In this document: positions 34,586-45,339 of the stretch, one piece after another
Layout of the letters: the number at the start of each line of letters is the position of its first letter
How positions within the stretch are numbered: position 1 is the stretch's first letter
Origin: Prochilodus magdalenae
Taxonomy: Eukaryota > Chordata > Actinopteri > Characiformes > Prochilodontidae
Assembly (NCBI GenBank): GCA_024036415.1
Contig: JAMWET010002899.1
Coordinates: 370,001 to 434,000, forward strand
Direction: 5' to 3'
Length of the DNA: 64,000 bases
The notes under the pieces: model-generated
Told to the model about the DNA's origin: nothing
Seen by the model: the letters and a program-made list of their open reading frames with translations, nothing else
Databases searched by the model: none
Program-made: the position numbers and the translations under genes

Positions 34586-34845
34586 ATGACCTCCAGAAGC
34601 CTGTTTGTAGAACCATGCTCACTGTGCGTTTCACCCCAGCCACCGCTCACCAGTCTCTCTGTAGGTCACTTGAGGTCATCTTACGGTGGGTAAGGGACAT
34701 TGGAATGAGGTGGCGCTCATCACGGTCAGTAGAGAGTGGGTTTGGCCCTCTGCCAGTCTGTAGCTGTGTTGTCCTGTGTGTTTGCTGCTTGACCTTGTTC
34801 TTATGAACCAGACGCTCACTGTATCTGCCATTAAAGCTAGAACGC
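34586..34845 (+). repeat. Dispersed duplication, family F copy 2
   Basis: See 29362-29612. Differences are a few substitutions plus the extra CTTACGGTGGGTAAG segment near 34680. Confidence 0.9.
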
Positions 34846-35343
34846 AACCTTCGGTTCCTCACTAAGAACCTGCTGTACATGTGGAGATGCTGATTTAAGA
34901 AGACACTGGAGTGGTCTCTTATTATTTGCAGACCTATAGATACCAGACCTTTCCGGATTGGGTCCTGAGGGTCCCCAACTGGTGGCTTCCTTAAAGAGCA
35001 GTGAGAGATGAAGTGAAGAACGTGTTATACATTGTTCTGATGGTTCTTTTTTCAGTCCTTCCGGTACTATTATGAAGTCGTTACAGCCTTAGTGCTCATA
35101 CGTTAGATGATTGTGAGCCTATGGGTTAAGTTGTCTGCTGTCCGTTATAAGCCTTTGGTCTCTCCCTTCTCTCTCTGTCTCACATTTCTATTTTCTCTCT
35201 CTCTCTGGAACAGCATGTGGATCTAAATCAGCCATGTCTTCCTCCGGCCCTCCTTCTCTTTCACTTTCCTGCAGTTTTGTAGTTTTAATCAGACTCTTCT
35301 GACTCGAGTCAGCCTGTAAACCCAGGACAGCCTTTTCAACGCT
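34846..35343. other. Non-coding; short CT-rich stretch at 35160-35206
   Basis: Nothing else recognised. Confidence 0.35.
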
Positions 35344-35795
35344 GTGTCCACTCGCTGTCCACTGTATCAGACACTCCTACCTTGCTGGTCCACCTTGTAG
35401 ATGTACAGTTAGAGACAACAGCTCATCTGCTGCCGCAAAGTGCAGTGTTGGTCATCCTCAAGTCTTTCATCTGTCGCCAGTGGACAGTGCCCACAGGAGG
35501 CTGTTGGCTGGGTAGTTTTGGTTGGTGGACGATTCTCAGTCCAGCAGTGACACTGAGGTGTCCAGCAGCACTGCTGTCTCTGATCCACTCACACCAGCAC
35601 AAGACACACTAACACCCCCACCACTACCATGTCAGTGTCACTGCAGTGCTGAAAATGATCCACCACCCACATAATACCTGCTCTGTGGTGGTCCTGTATA
35701 TACACACAAGGTATAAGAGAATCTCATGGACTACAGACTGTAGAACTACAGAGTGCATCTGTATGGTAAATCGAGCTGATAAAACGCACAGCAAG
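35344..35795 (+). mobile_element. Non-autonomous DNA repeat, family G copy 1
   Basis: Shares CCAGCAGCACTGCTGTCTCT, CATGTCAGTGTCACTGCAGT and ATACCTGCTCTGTGGTGGTC with 47629-47765 in the same order. This resembles a common fish non-autonomous DNA transposon family, recalled rather than searched. No frame is conserved between copies. Confidence 0.65.
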
Positions 35796-35807
35796 TGTAG
35801 ATACAAT

Positions 35808-36140
35808 CAATCAATCAATGTTTATTTGTATAGCGCTTATTACAACCAACGTTGTCTCAAAGCAGCTTCACAGATAATCAGTTTGTTATATGAAAACGCA
35901 AAGTTTATGTACAGACACTCGAGGATGGGGTGGTGGGGGTGGGGGGACCGGGTCCAAGCCCCCCCTTGAGCAAGCCAGAGGCAACAATGGCGAGAAAAAA
36001 CTCCCTTGAGTGAGGAAGAAACCTCGAGAGGAACCAGGCTGAAGGGCGGAACCCAACCTCCTCAGGTCGAACCCGGATGAGACGAGAAAGACAGAACTAC
36101 CAGGAGGAGCAGCTTAGAACATCTATTAGATCCAGTCTGA
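35808..36140 (+). repeat. Widespread teleost dispersed repeat, family H
   Basis: Begins (ATCA)n then TTTGTATAGCGCTTATTACA, GTCTCAAAGCAGCTTCACAG, GCCAGAGGCAACAATGGCGA, AAAAAACTCCC and CGAGAGGAACCAGGCTGAAG. This ordered set of words is a very common fish repeat. A poly-G/C stretch at 35935-35965 interrupts it. Class not asserted. Confidence 0.7.
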
Positions 36141-36849
36141 GATACAGGGTGCTGTTCCTAATACAGTGCCTGGTGGGTGTATATACTCTACCTGTCCTCA
36201 ACACGATCCAAAACATCCCAAACCAAGACCAGGCATGTTAGGAACTGGTCAAATCCGTTCTAATGTAAGGGCATATAAGGAGCACCCATGAAAGGCCTAC
36301 TCCTTTAGGAGGCAGTGTAGGTTGAGGTGCCCCACCTTGTCAAAACTATGGATCATATGTATCATATATGTCACTCTTAGGCACAGTAACAAAGATAATG
36401 TTGAGTTTTAAGAGATGAAGTGGTCAGAAAAAGGTGAGTAGTGGTCGGAAGATTGCCATGTAATTGGCATGTAGCAATGAATGATCATTTTTGGTAATTA
36501 TCGGTGCATTAAACCATAGAAAGGTCATAAATGCACCTCAGGGGCCAAAATAAAACCCAGCAGAACGCTAGGCCTGGTAATTGACTCTGTCCACAACTCT
36601 GGAACACTACTTACAAAGTAAACAACTGGTAAAAACAGGAGTCAGGAACTCACTAGGCAGACTGAGGGAGGTAAGGAGTGGTGTGTGTGGCTGCTGCAGG
36701 GGCTTCCCTCATAGAGGGGGCTAGCTCTGTACACGCACACAGAGTTTGATAGCCAGACCAAAGTAATTAATCACAGAGGACTGGAATGGTGTGATTGAGA
36801 GGCCCTAGGCTGGAGTGGATGACTCTGAGGAGGGAAAGGGAGCGTGTTT
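36141..36849. other. Non-coding, no recognised element
   Basis: Possibly the continuation of family H at its left, then unique. No gene. Confidence 0.35.
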
Positions 36850-37480
36850 GTGTGCTCAGTAAAGGTTCAGGGGCCTATTTCAGGGAGGGAGGATCGTTGT
36901 AAGATGAAGATACAGGCAGATGAGACCTCGGCTTCCTGGGAGGATTCCCATCTCTCAAACACGCAGTAATTGCTTGACTATAAGCTATAAGCTATTCTCT
37001 GTGGCTGCTCAAATCTCGCCGGTTTGATATGCACGGCTTTCCGAGCGGCGGTACACGTGATCTCGCGCTCACCTCTATCTTACGGTTTCAGAACGCCGCC
37101 GTGCTTTCGTCTGATCATCTGCCTTTTTCTCCTGCCGGATGTTAAGGAAGAAAACAGCCTGGTAGCTTTCTTCTTCTCCTCCGTGCGGGAGTCTGCCGAA
37201 AAGGGCCTGAAGCTAGAAGAAGGGTCTTTCCTGATCAATACGGCGGCCCGGGGAAATGTTGTGTAAACCCCTCCCCTGCTTCAGCAATTTTAACATGCCT
37301 CTTCACCCCGGCCCGCCAATCCCTCGTGTGTGTTCATCTCTTTTGACCTGAAACCAATCAATTTACTGCTGTATAAACACTTCAGCAGGACTTCACAGCA
37401 ACGCTCCAGCTCGTTTCAGCTGCAGACGTTTTAGCATCGCAGTGTTTTCCGACCCGCCTCAGATTTTTCGAAGGCGTCAT
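36850..37480. promoter_or_regulatory. Unique block, candidate conserved non-coding element
   Basis: Repeat-free, GC-richer than its flanks. GTAATTGCTTGACTATAAGC lies near 36966, CTGAAACCAATCAATTTACT near 37348. The 80-codon plus frame at 37024-37266 has no domain or splice signals. Role inferred. Confidence 0.33.
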
Positions 37481-37579
37481 ATCAGACAACTTTACTTTTA
37501 ACATAAGGAGCTTTATGTAATGTGTGTATATTGTTAAAGCTTGACTTCACTTCCTAGACCAGGCCCTGAGTCCATAGTG

Positions 37580-37788
37580 GTGGTTGGTGCAGCGGATAAC
37601 ACCACTTGTCACTGAGCTACCACACCATGTGGGAGATGGGGGATCGAATCCCAGTCTGTGTGACTGAGCTACACCAATAAGAGTCCTTGGGCAAGACTCC
37701 TAACACCACACTGGCCTACCTGTAATATGAATTGTAAGTCGCTCTGGATAAGAGCGTCAGCGAAATGCCATAAATGTAAATGTAAATA
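37580..37788 (+). mobile_element. tRNA-derived SINE, copy 6, defective A box
   Basis: The head reads TGGTTGGTGCAGCGGATAAC, missing the usual TAGCTCAG piece of the A box, so its internal pol III promoter is broken. B-box region GGATCGAATCC, body and 3' end GTCGCTCTGGATAAGAGCGT are present. Confidence 0.9.
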
Positions 37789-38363
37789 TATGGATGCTAA
37801 GCTTCAGAAATCATAGTTGTGATGTCACAGCCATGAGCACATTTAAATATACTGTACCTTTTCCTTTTGGAATCATTTACAGGCTTGGAATCACAGTTTC
37901 CAGTCATTTTATTGCATGTATAAAGTCATGTGTCACATTTCACCCAGCTCCTTCATTACAGTAAATGAGTAAATGAGCTTAGTCATATGTCAACACTGTT
38001 AAATGATCACCTACACTACCCAGTCCATACAAAGCTGCAAAATATGCCCACATTGGATTCATCGTTTCTGTGATGTCACAAGAACCAGCTCAATCACACG
38101 TATCCACCATTGCAGCCTATCACTCTTTAACACCACCCACCCTCCAGCTGAAGTTCAAAGAAGTGTTTTAGCTTTGAGTGCTTTTTGGATGATGCACAGA
38201 CAGACAGCCAATCAGAACAGAGCTCATTTGCGTGTATCAGTCTTTAAAGGACCCATGTCCTGCATTGTTTGTTTGTTTATTTCTTCATTTATTAATTTAT
38301 TTATTTTGTAAGGTTCACTCATCACTCACTTTTTTACTCGGATTTCTTATGTAGCTCTCTTAT
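37789..38363. other. Non-coding, no recognised element
   Basis: AT-rich spacer between two SINEs; no gene. Confidence 0.35.
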
Positions 38364-38582
38364 GTGGGTGTAGCTCAGCGGATAACACCACTGCTCGCCA
38401 GAAAGCCACCACCACATGTGGGAGACTGGGGTTCGAATCCCAGTCTGGGTGACTACGCTGTGCTACACCAATAAGAGTCCTTGGGCAAGACTCCTAACAC
38501 TACATTGGCCCACCTGTAATATGATTAACCCTGTAAGTCGCTCTGGATAAGAGCGTCAGCTAAATGCCGTAAATGTAAATGT
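38364..38582 (+). mobile_element. tRNA-derived SINE, copy 7
   Basis: Head GTGGGTGTAGCTCAGCGGAT, B box GGTTCGAATCC, body CCTTGGGCAAGACTCCTAAC, 3' end GTCGCTCTGGATAAGAGCGT with TAAATG-type tail. Well preserved. Confidence 0.93.
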
Positions 38583-38914
38583 CAATGTCTTATCCGGGGC
38601 TGGTTTAGTTACTTTAGCTGTAAGACTGATGTTTGTAAAAGTGCTGTTTTCTGATTGGCTGAACTGTGTTGTGCCTCTTTCCCAAAGAACTCTGAGCTCA
38701 AACTAATGTTAAAATTAATAACAAATAAATAAAATCTGGAAAATGCCATGATCTGTATAAAAAAAAAGGTTTTTTTAGTTATTTAAATAAAATAAATATA
38801 AACATTTAGCTTTTATTTTTGTTAATTGTTTAGTTTCCATATATGAACTGTACCGACTGTGCAGTGAATGGTACGTTTTGACACTTTGATAGTGTAAGCA
38901 TGCTACACTGTGTG

Positions 38915-38918
<4 letters not shown>
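38583..38918. other. Non-coding, AT-rich
   Basis: A-run at 38758-38767 and AT-rich spacer; nothing else. Confidence 0.35.
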
Positions 38919-39007
<89 letters not shown>

Positions 39008-39097
39008 TAATCAATATATATATATAACTATGTACAAATTACATTACAAATAACTTTACATTTCCTATATATATATATATGTATAATATATATAATA

Positions 39098-39172
<75 letters not shown>

Positions 39173-39200
39173 AAATGTAAAGTTATGTAATGTAATTTTC
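38911..39200. repeat. (TA)n arrays with an inverted repeat around the second
   Basis: Array 1 covers about 38923-39001. Array 2 covers about 39066-39170 and is bracketed by inverted arms: AAATTACATTACAAATAACT then TTACATTTCC at 39036-39065, and GGAAATGTAAAGTTATGTAA then TGTAATTT at 39171-39198. The arms match apart from a 2-nt indel, so this interval can form a long hairpin. Confidence 0.93.
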
Positions 39201-39399
39201 CCATGAGCCCTTTAAAAGCACTGTATTGCATTAAAAGGGTAAGAAAATGGTCACAAAATAAATTAATTTGGTTTTTGATACATAAACCCGCATGACGGTC
39301 TTAAATGGACCTCAGTGAAAAGAAATGTACGGCAAGTGCATGTGATGGGCTCTTTAGTTCACCATTCTCCGTAAATGGACCTTTTCGTAAAAGGACCAG
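39201..39399. other. Non-coding, unique
   Basis: Nothing recognised. Confidence 0.35.
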
Positions 39400-40260
39400 A
39401 TACCAGCTCACAGACACTTAGACACACACTGAGATCTCTATACCGCCATCTCGCTTTGCATGTCACTCGCGCGGCGGGCTTTTAGGCGCCATGCTCTCTG
39501 TTTTAATAATCTCGCGCGCCTGCTTAATATCATCTCCAGGGGCCACAACGACACCTGGGAGAGGGGGGAAGGGGGTTGGGGAGAGAGGGGCCCGCCCCCG
39601 ATTATCCCAATGAATTGTTTCTTTCCAAGGGTGTGGACTAATAGGAAAGACTCCGGGCCAGCCGTATCCCAGTATGCATTGTTCTTTTCCAAGGTGTAAT
39701 TAGGTCTTTGGCGGGGGGCGGCGAGCAGCGCAGCCCCCCGTAGCCCTACTGTAGCAGATAAATCAGATTGAGCCCGACCGGCTTTTATTGAATCTAGATT
39801 GCAGGCGGTGCTCGGGCCCTTCCGACGTGCTACCATCAATCACCGGCTTGATAATGGAGCCTGGCCCGATTCCACCTGATGTTGGCATTATTTCGTTTGA
39901 TTCTAACGAGCCGCCGCCGCTAATCGGCCCGGCGGAGGGAGGGGAGGAGGATGGCGTACATTTTTCTGCATGCGTGTAGCTGTAAACGAGGATCATTTAA
40001 ATGAAGCATAGCTCTGCGTGGCTACATGACTCCAGGGAACTGAGGCTGCAATTACGCACACAATCACAATTGGATTTCAATGGAGGCCCCATTAGCCATC
40101 CTTCCAGCCAAAATGGAATGAAGTGCGGATGAAGTCAAAGTCTTTAGCCGTCTGCCACAGTTTGTTTTGTATTACCTAATCAGATGAAGAAGCCACGGTC
40201 TATCTCCGCCTCATCAGCTCCAGCCCCTGTAATATATCTCTCTACCATATCTCTAATAAT
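39400..40260. promoter_or_regulatory. Unique GC-rich block, candidate conserved non-coding element
   Basis: About 860 bp, the longest repeat-free GC-rich block in the window. It includes TGCTTAATATCATCTCCAGG near 39521, CCCCGATTATCCCAATGAAT near 39596, AAGGTGTAATTAGGTCTTTG near 39692 and GTTGGCATTATTTCGTTTGA near 39881. Frames of up to 133 codons on the minus strand and 79 on the plus strand overlap it but have no domain or splice signals. Composition suggests a regulatory element or part of an undetected transcript; conservation not tested. Confidence 0.4.
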
Positions 40261-41336
40261 GCGCTTGAGCTACACCACCTGAAAGAGGGAGCTAAAGGTG
40301 GTGCAGACCACATGACCCAGAAAGGCAAAGTCTATGTTAACACCTCACAGTTTCCTGCTCGATTTGTAAAACCAAATGTCGATAAAATATAATTACCAGA
40401 CTGCATAACTAAGTAATTAAAGTCAGACTGATGGTAGATAGTAATGGGTTATGTGCATAGCCATTAGCTGCAGCCCTACTACATACTGTAATCATTTTAG
40501 TGCATGTATTTTATATGTTTAAAAGTTTTTATTCAGTTTGATTTAATGATTTATCCGTTTGTTGGATGCTTTTAGCAGAACACTTTTGGGACTTTTGAAA
40601 TCCTTTAGCTTTGAGTGACCCTATATATGAACTCTGTATTTGTTATAACAGCAACATAATGATTGAACATACCAGTTTCAGCTCATTTTCAACACAGCTT
40701 TAAGCAGTAAGAAACAAAAATCATAAAATAATATAATATAACTGGAATTAACGTGTGTACATGGTGACAGTTCTTCATCTTCTACACTGGGTTTCAGACT
40801 TTGGGGTTTCAGACTTTTACTTCCAAAGCTAATTGCTCACCATGTGGCCATGATGGATGGGGACTGTCTCACTTCCGGGTGTGGCTAAATTAAGGCTCCG
40901 CCTACATTTTAGTAGTGACATGGAAACATGGGAGAGTGTTTAATAAAACATGGGACAATTAATAAACTGTAAAGGAATAAAAAGAAAACCTTAATATTAT
41001 TTTTACAAGTGTAATTTTGGGTGTTTGGATTTGAGGACAATAGAAAATACTTTAAGTTATTATTCAGTATATATTTACCTTATCACTTTATCCAACATTA
41101 TAACATAGCTCTTATACATAGTTTAGATCTGGCTTTTGAACTAATTCAGCAGTGTGGGAGTTGGTGAACAGATTAAATAGCTCTACTCTGAGACTTTCCC
41201 AGCCTCGTGCGTCTCCTGTTTCAGGTGAGGTTTACTGCTAATAGAGGACATCATCACTCATTTTATCCACATTTATTGATTTTTCTTAATGGTATATCAT
41301 CCCATCTTATATGTGTGCCAATGCATGTGCTGGTTT
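40261..41336. other. Non-coding, no recognised element
   Basis: AT-rich unique sequence, no gene. Confidence 0.35.
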
Positions 41337-41395
41337 TGTGTGTGTGTGCTTGGGTGTGTGTTTGAGAAAGAGAAGGTACTGTGTGTGTGTGTGTT

Positions 41396-41426
<31 letters not shown>

Positions 41427-41568
41427 GTGTTTGAGAAGGTACTGTGTGTGTGTGTGTGTGTGAGAAGGTAATCTGTGTGTGTGTGTGTGTGTGTTTGAGA
41501 AGGTACTGTGTGTGTGTCTGTGTGTGTGTGTGTGAGAAGGTACTCTGTGTGTGTGTGTGTCTGTTTGT

Positions 41569-41604
<36 letters not shown>

Positions 41605-41730
41605 GTTTGAGAAGGTACTGTGTGTGTGTGTGTGTCTGTGTGTGTGTGCGTGTGGGGGAGTGTGTGCATGTGTGTGTGTGTCTGTGTGTGTGTGTATTTG
41701 TGTGTGAGAAGGTACTCTGTGTGTGTGTCT

Positions 41731-41772
<42 letters not shown>

Positions 41773-41879
41773 GTTTGAGAAGGTACTGTGTGTGTGTGTG
41801 TGTGTGTGTATATTTGTGTGTGTGAGAAGGTACTCTCTGTGTGTGTGTCTGTGTCTGTGTGCGTGTGGGGGAGTGTGTG

Positions 41880-41910
<31 letters not shown>

Positions 41911-41983
41911 CTGTGTGTGTGTGTATTTGTGTGTGAGAAGGTACTCTGTGTGTGTGTCTGTGTATGTGTGTGTGTGAGAGAAG

Positions 41984-42033
<50 letters not shown>

Positions 42034-42083
42034 TGTGTGTGTGTGAGAAGGTACTCTATGTGTGCGTGTGTGTGTGTGATGTT
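41337..42083 (+). repeat. (GT)n array punctuated by GAGAAGGTACT blocks
   Basis: About 750 bp of GT repeat interrupted 12 times by GAGAAGGTACT (once as GAGAAGGTAATCT), at about 41368, 41433, 41462, 41497, 41534, 41609, 41706, 41777, 41824, 41935, 41979 and 42045. Two block types occur: TTTGAGAAGGTACTG and TGTGAGAAGGTACTCTG. This is a mixed mini/microsatellite. The 311-codon minus-strand frame is Thr-His repeat and not a gene. Confidence 0.97.
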
Positions 42084-42835
42084 GTGTTGAGGTGAAACCG
42101 TGATCTGTGCTGGTGTGTTCAGCAGAAAGCAGAGAGGCACTGAGGCCGTTTTCTCTTTGTTTGTGGGGGCAGACGTCCCGCGAGGCTCAGAAGAGATGAG
42201 AGATGGACAAACAGTTTGATTTTGCACCACTGCCCCGAGCACAGTGAGAGGGAGAGAGAGGAAAAGAGAGGAGAAGTACAGTTTAAGAAGAAAACAGAGC
42301 TTAATGCCGCCTAAAAGAGAGAATAGATTGCGATGAGGTTAGTTAGCCAATGGGAGGTCATGCGTCTATTTCCATCTACCTCTGTGTGCGTGTGTTGAAG
42401 CATTATGCTGTTGCGCTCTCGCTGTGTGCCCACTCTTACACGCTCGCTCTTGCCTCCTGCAACTTCCCCGCGCCGTACAGTCCGTATAGCCTGATTTGAA
42501 TTCATTCTATCCCTTTCACTTAATCCCTCAAAATGAAACAGGCTGGTTTTGTTAGTGTGCCTTAAAGCTGGTATATGTAAATAAGCCCTTTTCTGATTAG
42601 CCACAGTCCAGACTGGCACATTCCTTATTCTTCAGCGCAGAGACGGATCGTGTTAGAGTTTGATCTAAGCTGAGTCTTGGGTTCAGCTTAGTATTTCTTC
42701 CTCTGATAAGCTGATTTAGACTATCAGATCATCCTAACTTGTCTTTTAACCTGCTGGAATTCTGCTCTGATAACATTTAGACTGTCAAACCTGTAGCTTT
42801 AATGCAAGGCCTCCTACCCGCCAACTTCACGATTT
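42084..42835. other. Non-coding, unique; weak candidate regulatory sequence at 42300-42650
   Basis: A GA-rich stretch lies at 42247-42300. The 102-codon minus frame at 42311-42619 has no recognised domain. No gene supported. Confidence 0.35.
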
Positions 42836-43615
42836 CACAAATAGCTGCACCCAGAAGGAATCTACTGACAGGAAAGAAACTTGGTGGGTGGGTTTGACAT
42901 CGTGAGACATGCGAACGATTCAAGTTTCACACTTGGGGCCACATGTGACGTAAGCAAGGATGGGCCTTATCCCTGTACCTGACCGACCCAATAGCCACTA
43001 TTACAGACATTCAGCGAGCAGTGGTGTCCTCCATTAGTCATCCTGTTAGAGCCAGCACCATTGGCAGACGACTGCACCACACAGGACTACATGCACACAG
43101 ACCGTTAAGACGACTCGACGCTACGTCAACGTCACCCAAAACTGCATTGCTGTCATGCCAGACCATCATGGAGTGACTCAGAATGGCAGCGGGTCATCTT
43201 CCGTGACGAGTCCCGCTTTAGTGTTGGTGGAGACGGCCAACAAATCCGTGTGTGGAGGCACCGTGGTCAGCACCAAGATGAACGGTTTGTTGTCACAGGT
43301 CCAGAAGGCCTGGTATAACTCCACCTCCACCCCTACCGCACCATCTGCAGGAACTGTGTGAGGATGTTCAAGTTGCATGGGATGGATTATCACAGGACAC
43401 CATTAGGAACCTCTACAGCTCCATGCTGAGACGTCTGGCGTGTTGCGTTATCAAACATGGCCGCTCAACACCATACCGAGATACGCTACTTCTGTATGTG
43501 TAGCTCAATAAATATTGATCATATCAGTCTAAATGTATCATCAGTTATTGGTCCTGGTCACCTCTATCTTCCTTCCCAATAGCCCTGCAATCCCACACTT
43601 CCTTTTTGTGACATC
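42836..43615 (+). mobile_element. Tc1-derived MITE, copy 6, longest copy
   Basis: The left end CAAATAGCTGCACCCAGAAG is intact; the right end near CACACTTCCTTTTTGTGACA is decayed. The interior holds the transposase relic: GCGAGCAGTGGTGTCCTCCA (N-terminal side), then GACGAGTCCCGCTTTAGTG (catalytic region), then the junction GGCCTGGTATAACTCCACCT near 43310, then the C-terminal part. The central third of the transposase gene is missing. The frame is broken and the copy is non-autonomous. Confidence 0.85.
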
Positions 43616-43849
43616 ACAACTTCAACAAATTCAAGACAATCCAATTCAAGGATGAACTAATGTACTAGAGGCTATGAAACTGTAACAATGTTTGCATACT
43701 CAGGCTAAGGAAATATCTGTGCCTTGAAAATAAGCTAGTCACCGGATAAAGTGGGTTGCACAAGTTCTGAGTTCCGGTCTTAATTTTCCTTTGACTCTGA
43801 AACACAAGGAAAAAAAAAACAGAGGGAGGAAAAAAGCCCTTGTTAATCC
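43616..43849. other. Non-coding, unique
   Basis: A-run at 43811-43819; nothing recognised. Confidence 0.35.
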
Positions 43850-44380
43850 AATCACCCTCGATCATGTTATCCACTTAAATTTCCACAAACTCTACGCCAG
43901 CACACGCCTAACTTCTACCCGGGTTCCGTAATAACTCTCGGGTGCGGTTGTTTTCCTGCTTTCGCTCTCGCTTTATTTAAAAAGTTGAAACTCATCGGAG
44001 GTAATGTTATAAGGGACTCAATTTCACGTGGCTGCGCTCATCAGCGAGTAAAATAGCAATAAAGCCGGATTGCTCTTGGGAGACGTGCGCGCTTCGGAAT
44101 AAATGATGTGCGGGAACAGAGGCGTAATTAATTTACAGGCTGTATTGATAGTCACGCCACACTCCCCGCTATATTTCTTAATCTCCGCTAACATCTTCAT
44201 TATTATTTGGAGGAGAGGAGAGAAAGCAGAGTCAACAGCCTAAATGAATTGCCAAAAGAGTCGTACACAAAACCGTCTCCTCAGCGCTGGGACTGCTCTT
44301 AAGCTTTTAATTAGGGAGCCAACAAAACAGCTTTTGATGTGCGCGCCAAAGACGCGAAGGCGAGGAGTATGCGCACTTGC
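43850..44380. promoter_or_regulatory. Unique block upstream of the candidate exon, candidate conserved non-coding element
   Basis: Repeat-free with ATTA-rich stretches: GAGGCGTAATTAATTTACAG near 44120, TTCATTATTATTTGGAGGAG near 44195 and GCTTTTAATTAGGGAGCC near 44303. It ends about 180 bp before the candidate exon at 44558. It could be an intronic enhancer or an unrecognised part of the same transcript. Confidence 0.4.
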
Positions 44381-44557
44381 ACACGTATGATAAGGATGTA
44401 GGTGTCATGGCAGTGAAGTGCAAACGAATGCATTCCCACAAAAGGGCTGCTGAGATCGTGCTCCGTTTGCCGCAGTGCCTTGGATCACAAATCTCTGTGT
44501 ATCACCTGTTTATGCACTGTAAACGCCATGTTCTCAAACCCGTCATCTCTCTTGCAG

Positions 44558-44626
44558 CTAAAACAGACGAGGTCCTGAAAGCGAAGGAGAAGAAAGCAGA
44601 GGAGGCGAGGAGGATGAAAGAGGAAG
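44558..44626 (+). CDS. Candidate internal coding exon (69 nt, phase 1-1), gene unknown
   Basis: A pyrimidine-rich stretch (CGTCATCTCTCTTGCAG) ends in AG directly before 44558, and GAAG/GTAAGG gives a near-consensus donor after 44626. Read with one base from the upstream exon, it encodes KTDEVLKAKEKKAEEARRMK followed by EE. This is highly charged, rich in Lys/Glu/Ala, and would form an amphipathic or coiled-coil helix. The exon is a multiple of three with the same phase at both ends, so skipping it would keep the frame. I do not recognise the gene and found no partner exons in the window, so introns would be longer than about 19 kb on the right and 44 kb on the left. The alternative is a chance pair of splice-like motifs around an A/G-rich stretch. 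Composition, splice-site strength and unique flanks favour a real exon. Confidence 0.5.
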
Positions 44627-45339
44627 GTAAGGCTCATTCTGTTTTTGGCGCCAGATGTTTTCCAAATGAGGCATCCACAGCAAGACGGCACGTTTTGATC
44701 TCTAGCATATGAGTCGTCGGAGATATTTGCACCAGATCTTCCACATTTCATGAAATCGGCGCCAGACTCAGTTAATATATTTTCCAAAGGAATATTAAAG
44801 CTGTGAATTATGCAGCTACTGTCTATACGCTGAGGCCCAAGCCTGCCTCAATGACCAGCACATTCCTCCAGTGTCTGAATGCCGTACACCAGAGTGCCAG
44901 TTCATTATGCTTGTGTTGTACTCAGAACTTTAGTCACTTTTGACTTGTCTAACTCTTCTACAGGAAGTTTACCAACTTCTTATCATTGGGTTTGACATAT
45001 TGAAAATGTAGGCTATGAGGGCTAATCTGTGTCAGTGTCAGAAGAGGAGAAGAGCTGTGTCCTCAGTACAGTTTGGTAGAAGTGTCAGGTCTAGAACTTC
45101 CAGAATGCTTCTTTTCTCACATAATTGGTCCCATTTGTATCTGTTTTGTAAGGCTTTCTGTTCAGCTGCTGAAGTCCTAAACAATCAGAGAGCTCAGTTG
45201 GCTGTATGTACCTAGCTCTCACAGAGAAAACAGCCCTGATAAAAAAAACAGTCAATATTTAACCAACTGAAACTTAATAATGGAATAAGAACACTCCTCT
45301 ATTTCCATAGTTTAAATACCGCAAGTATGATGATTCTGT
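44627..45339. other. Non-coding, likely intron if the 44558 exon is real
   Basis: Unique sequence; A-run at 45240-45248. No further exon recognised. Confidence 0.35.

Noticed and set aside
39438..39839. 133-codon minus frame in a GC-rich block as a gene
   Set aside because: No domain, no splice or promoter support; GC-rich DNA has fewer stop codons by chance. Kept only as a candidate non-coding element.
41307..42242. 311-codon Thr-His frame and opposing Cys-Val frames
   Set aside because: Simple translation of (GT)n/(CA)n DNA.
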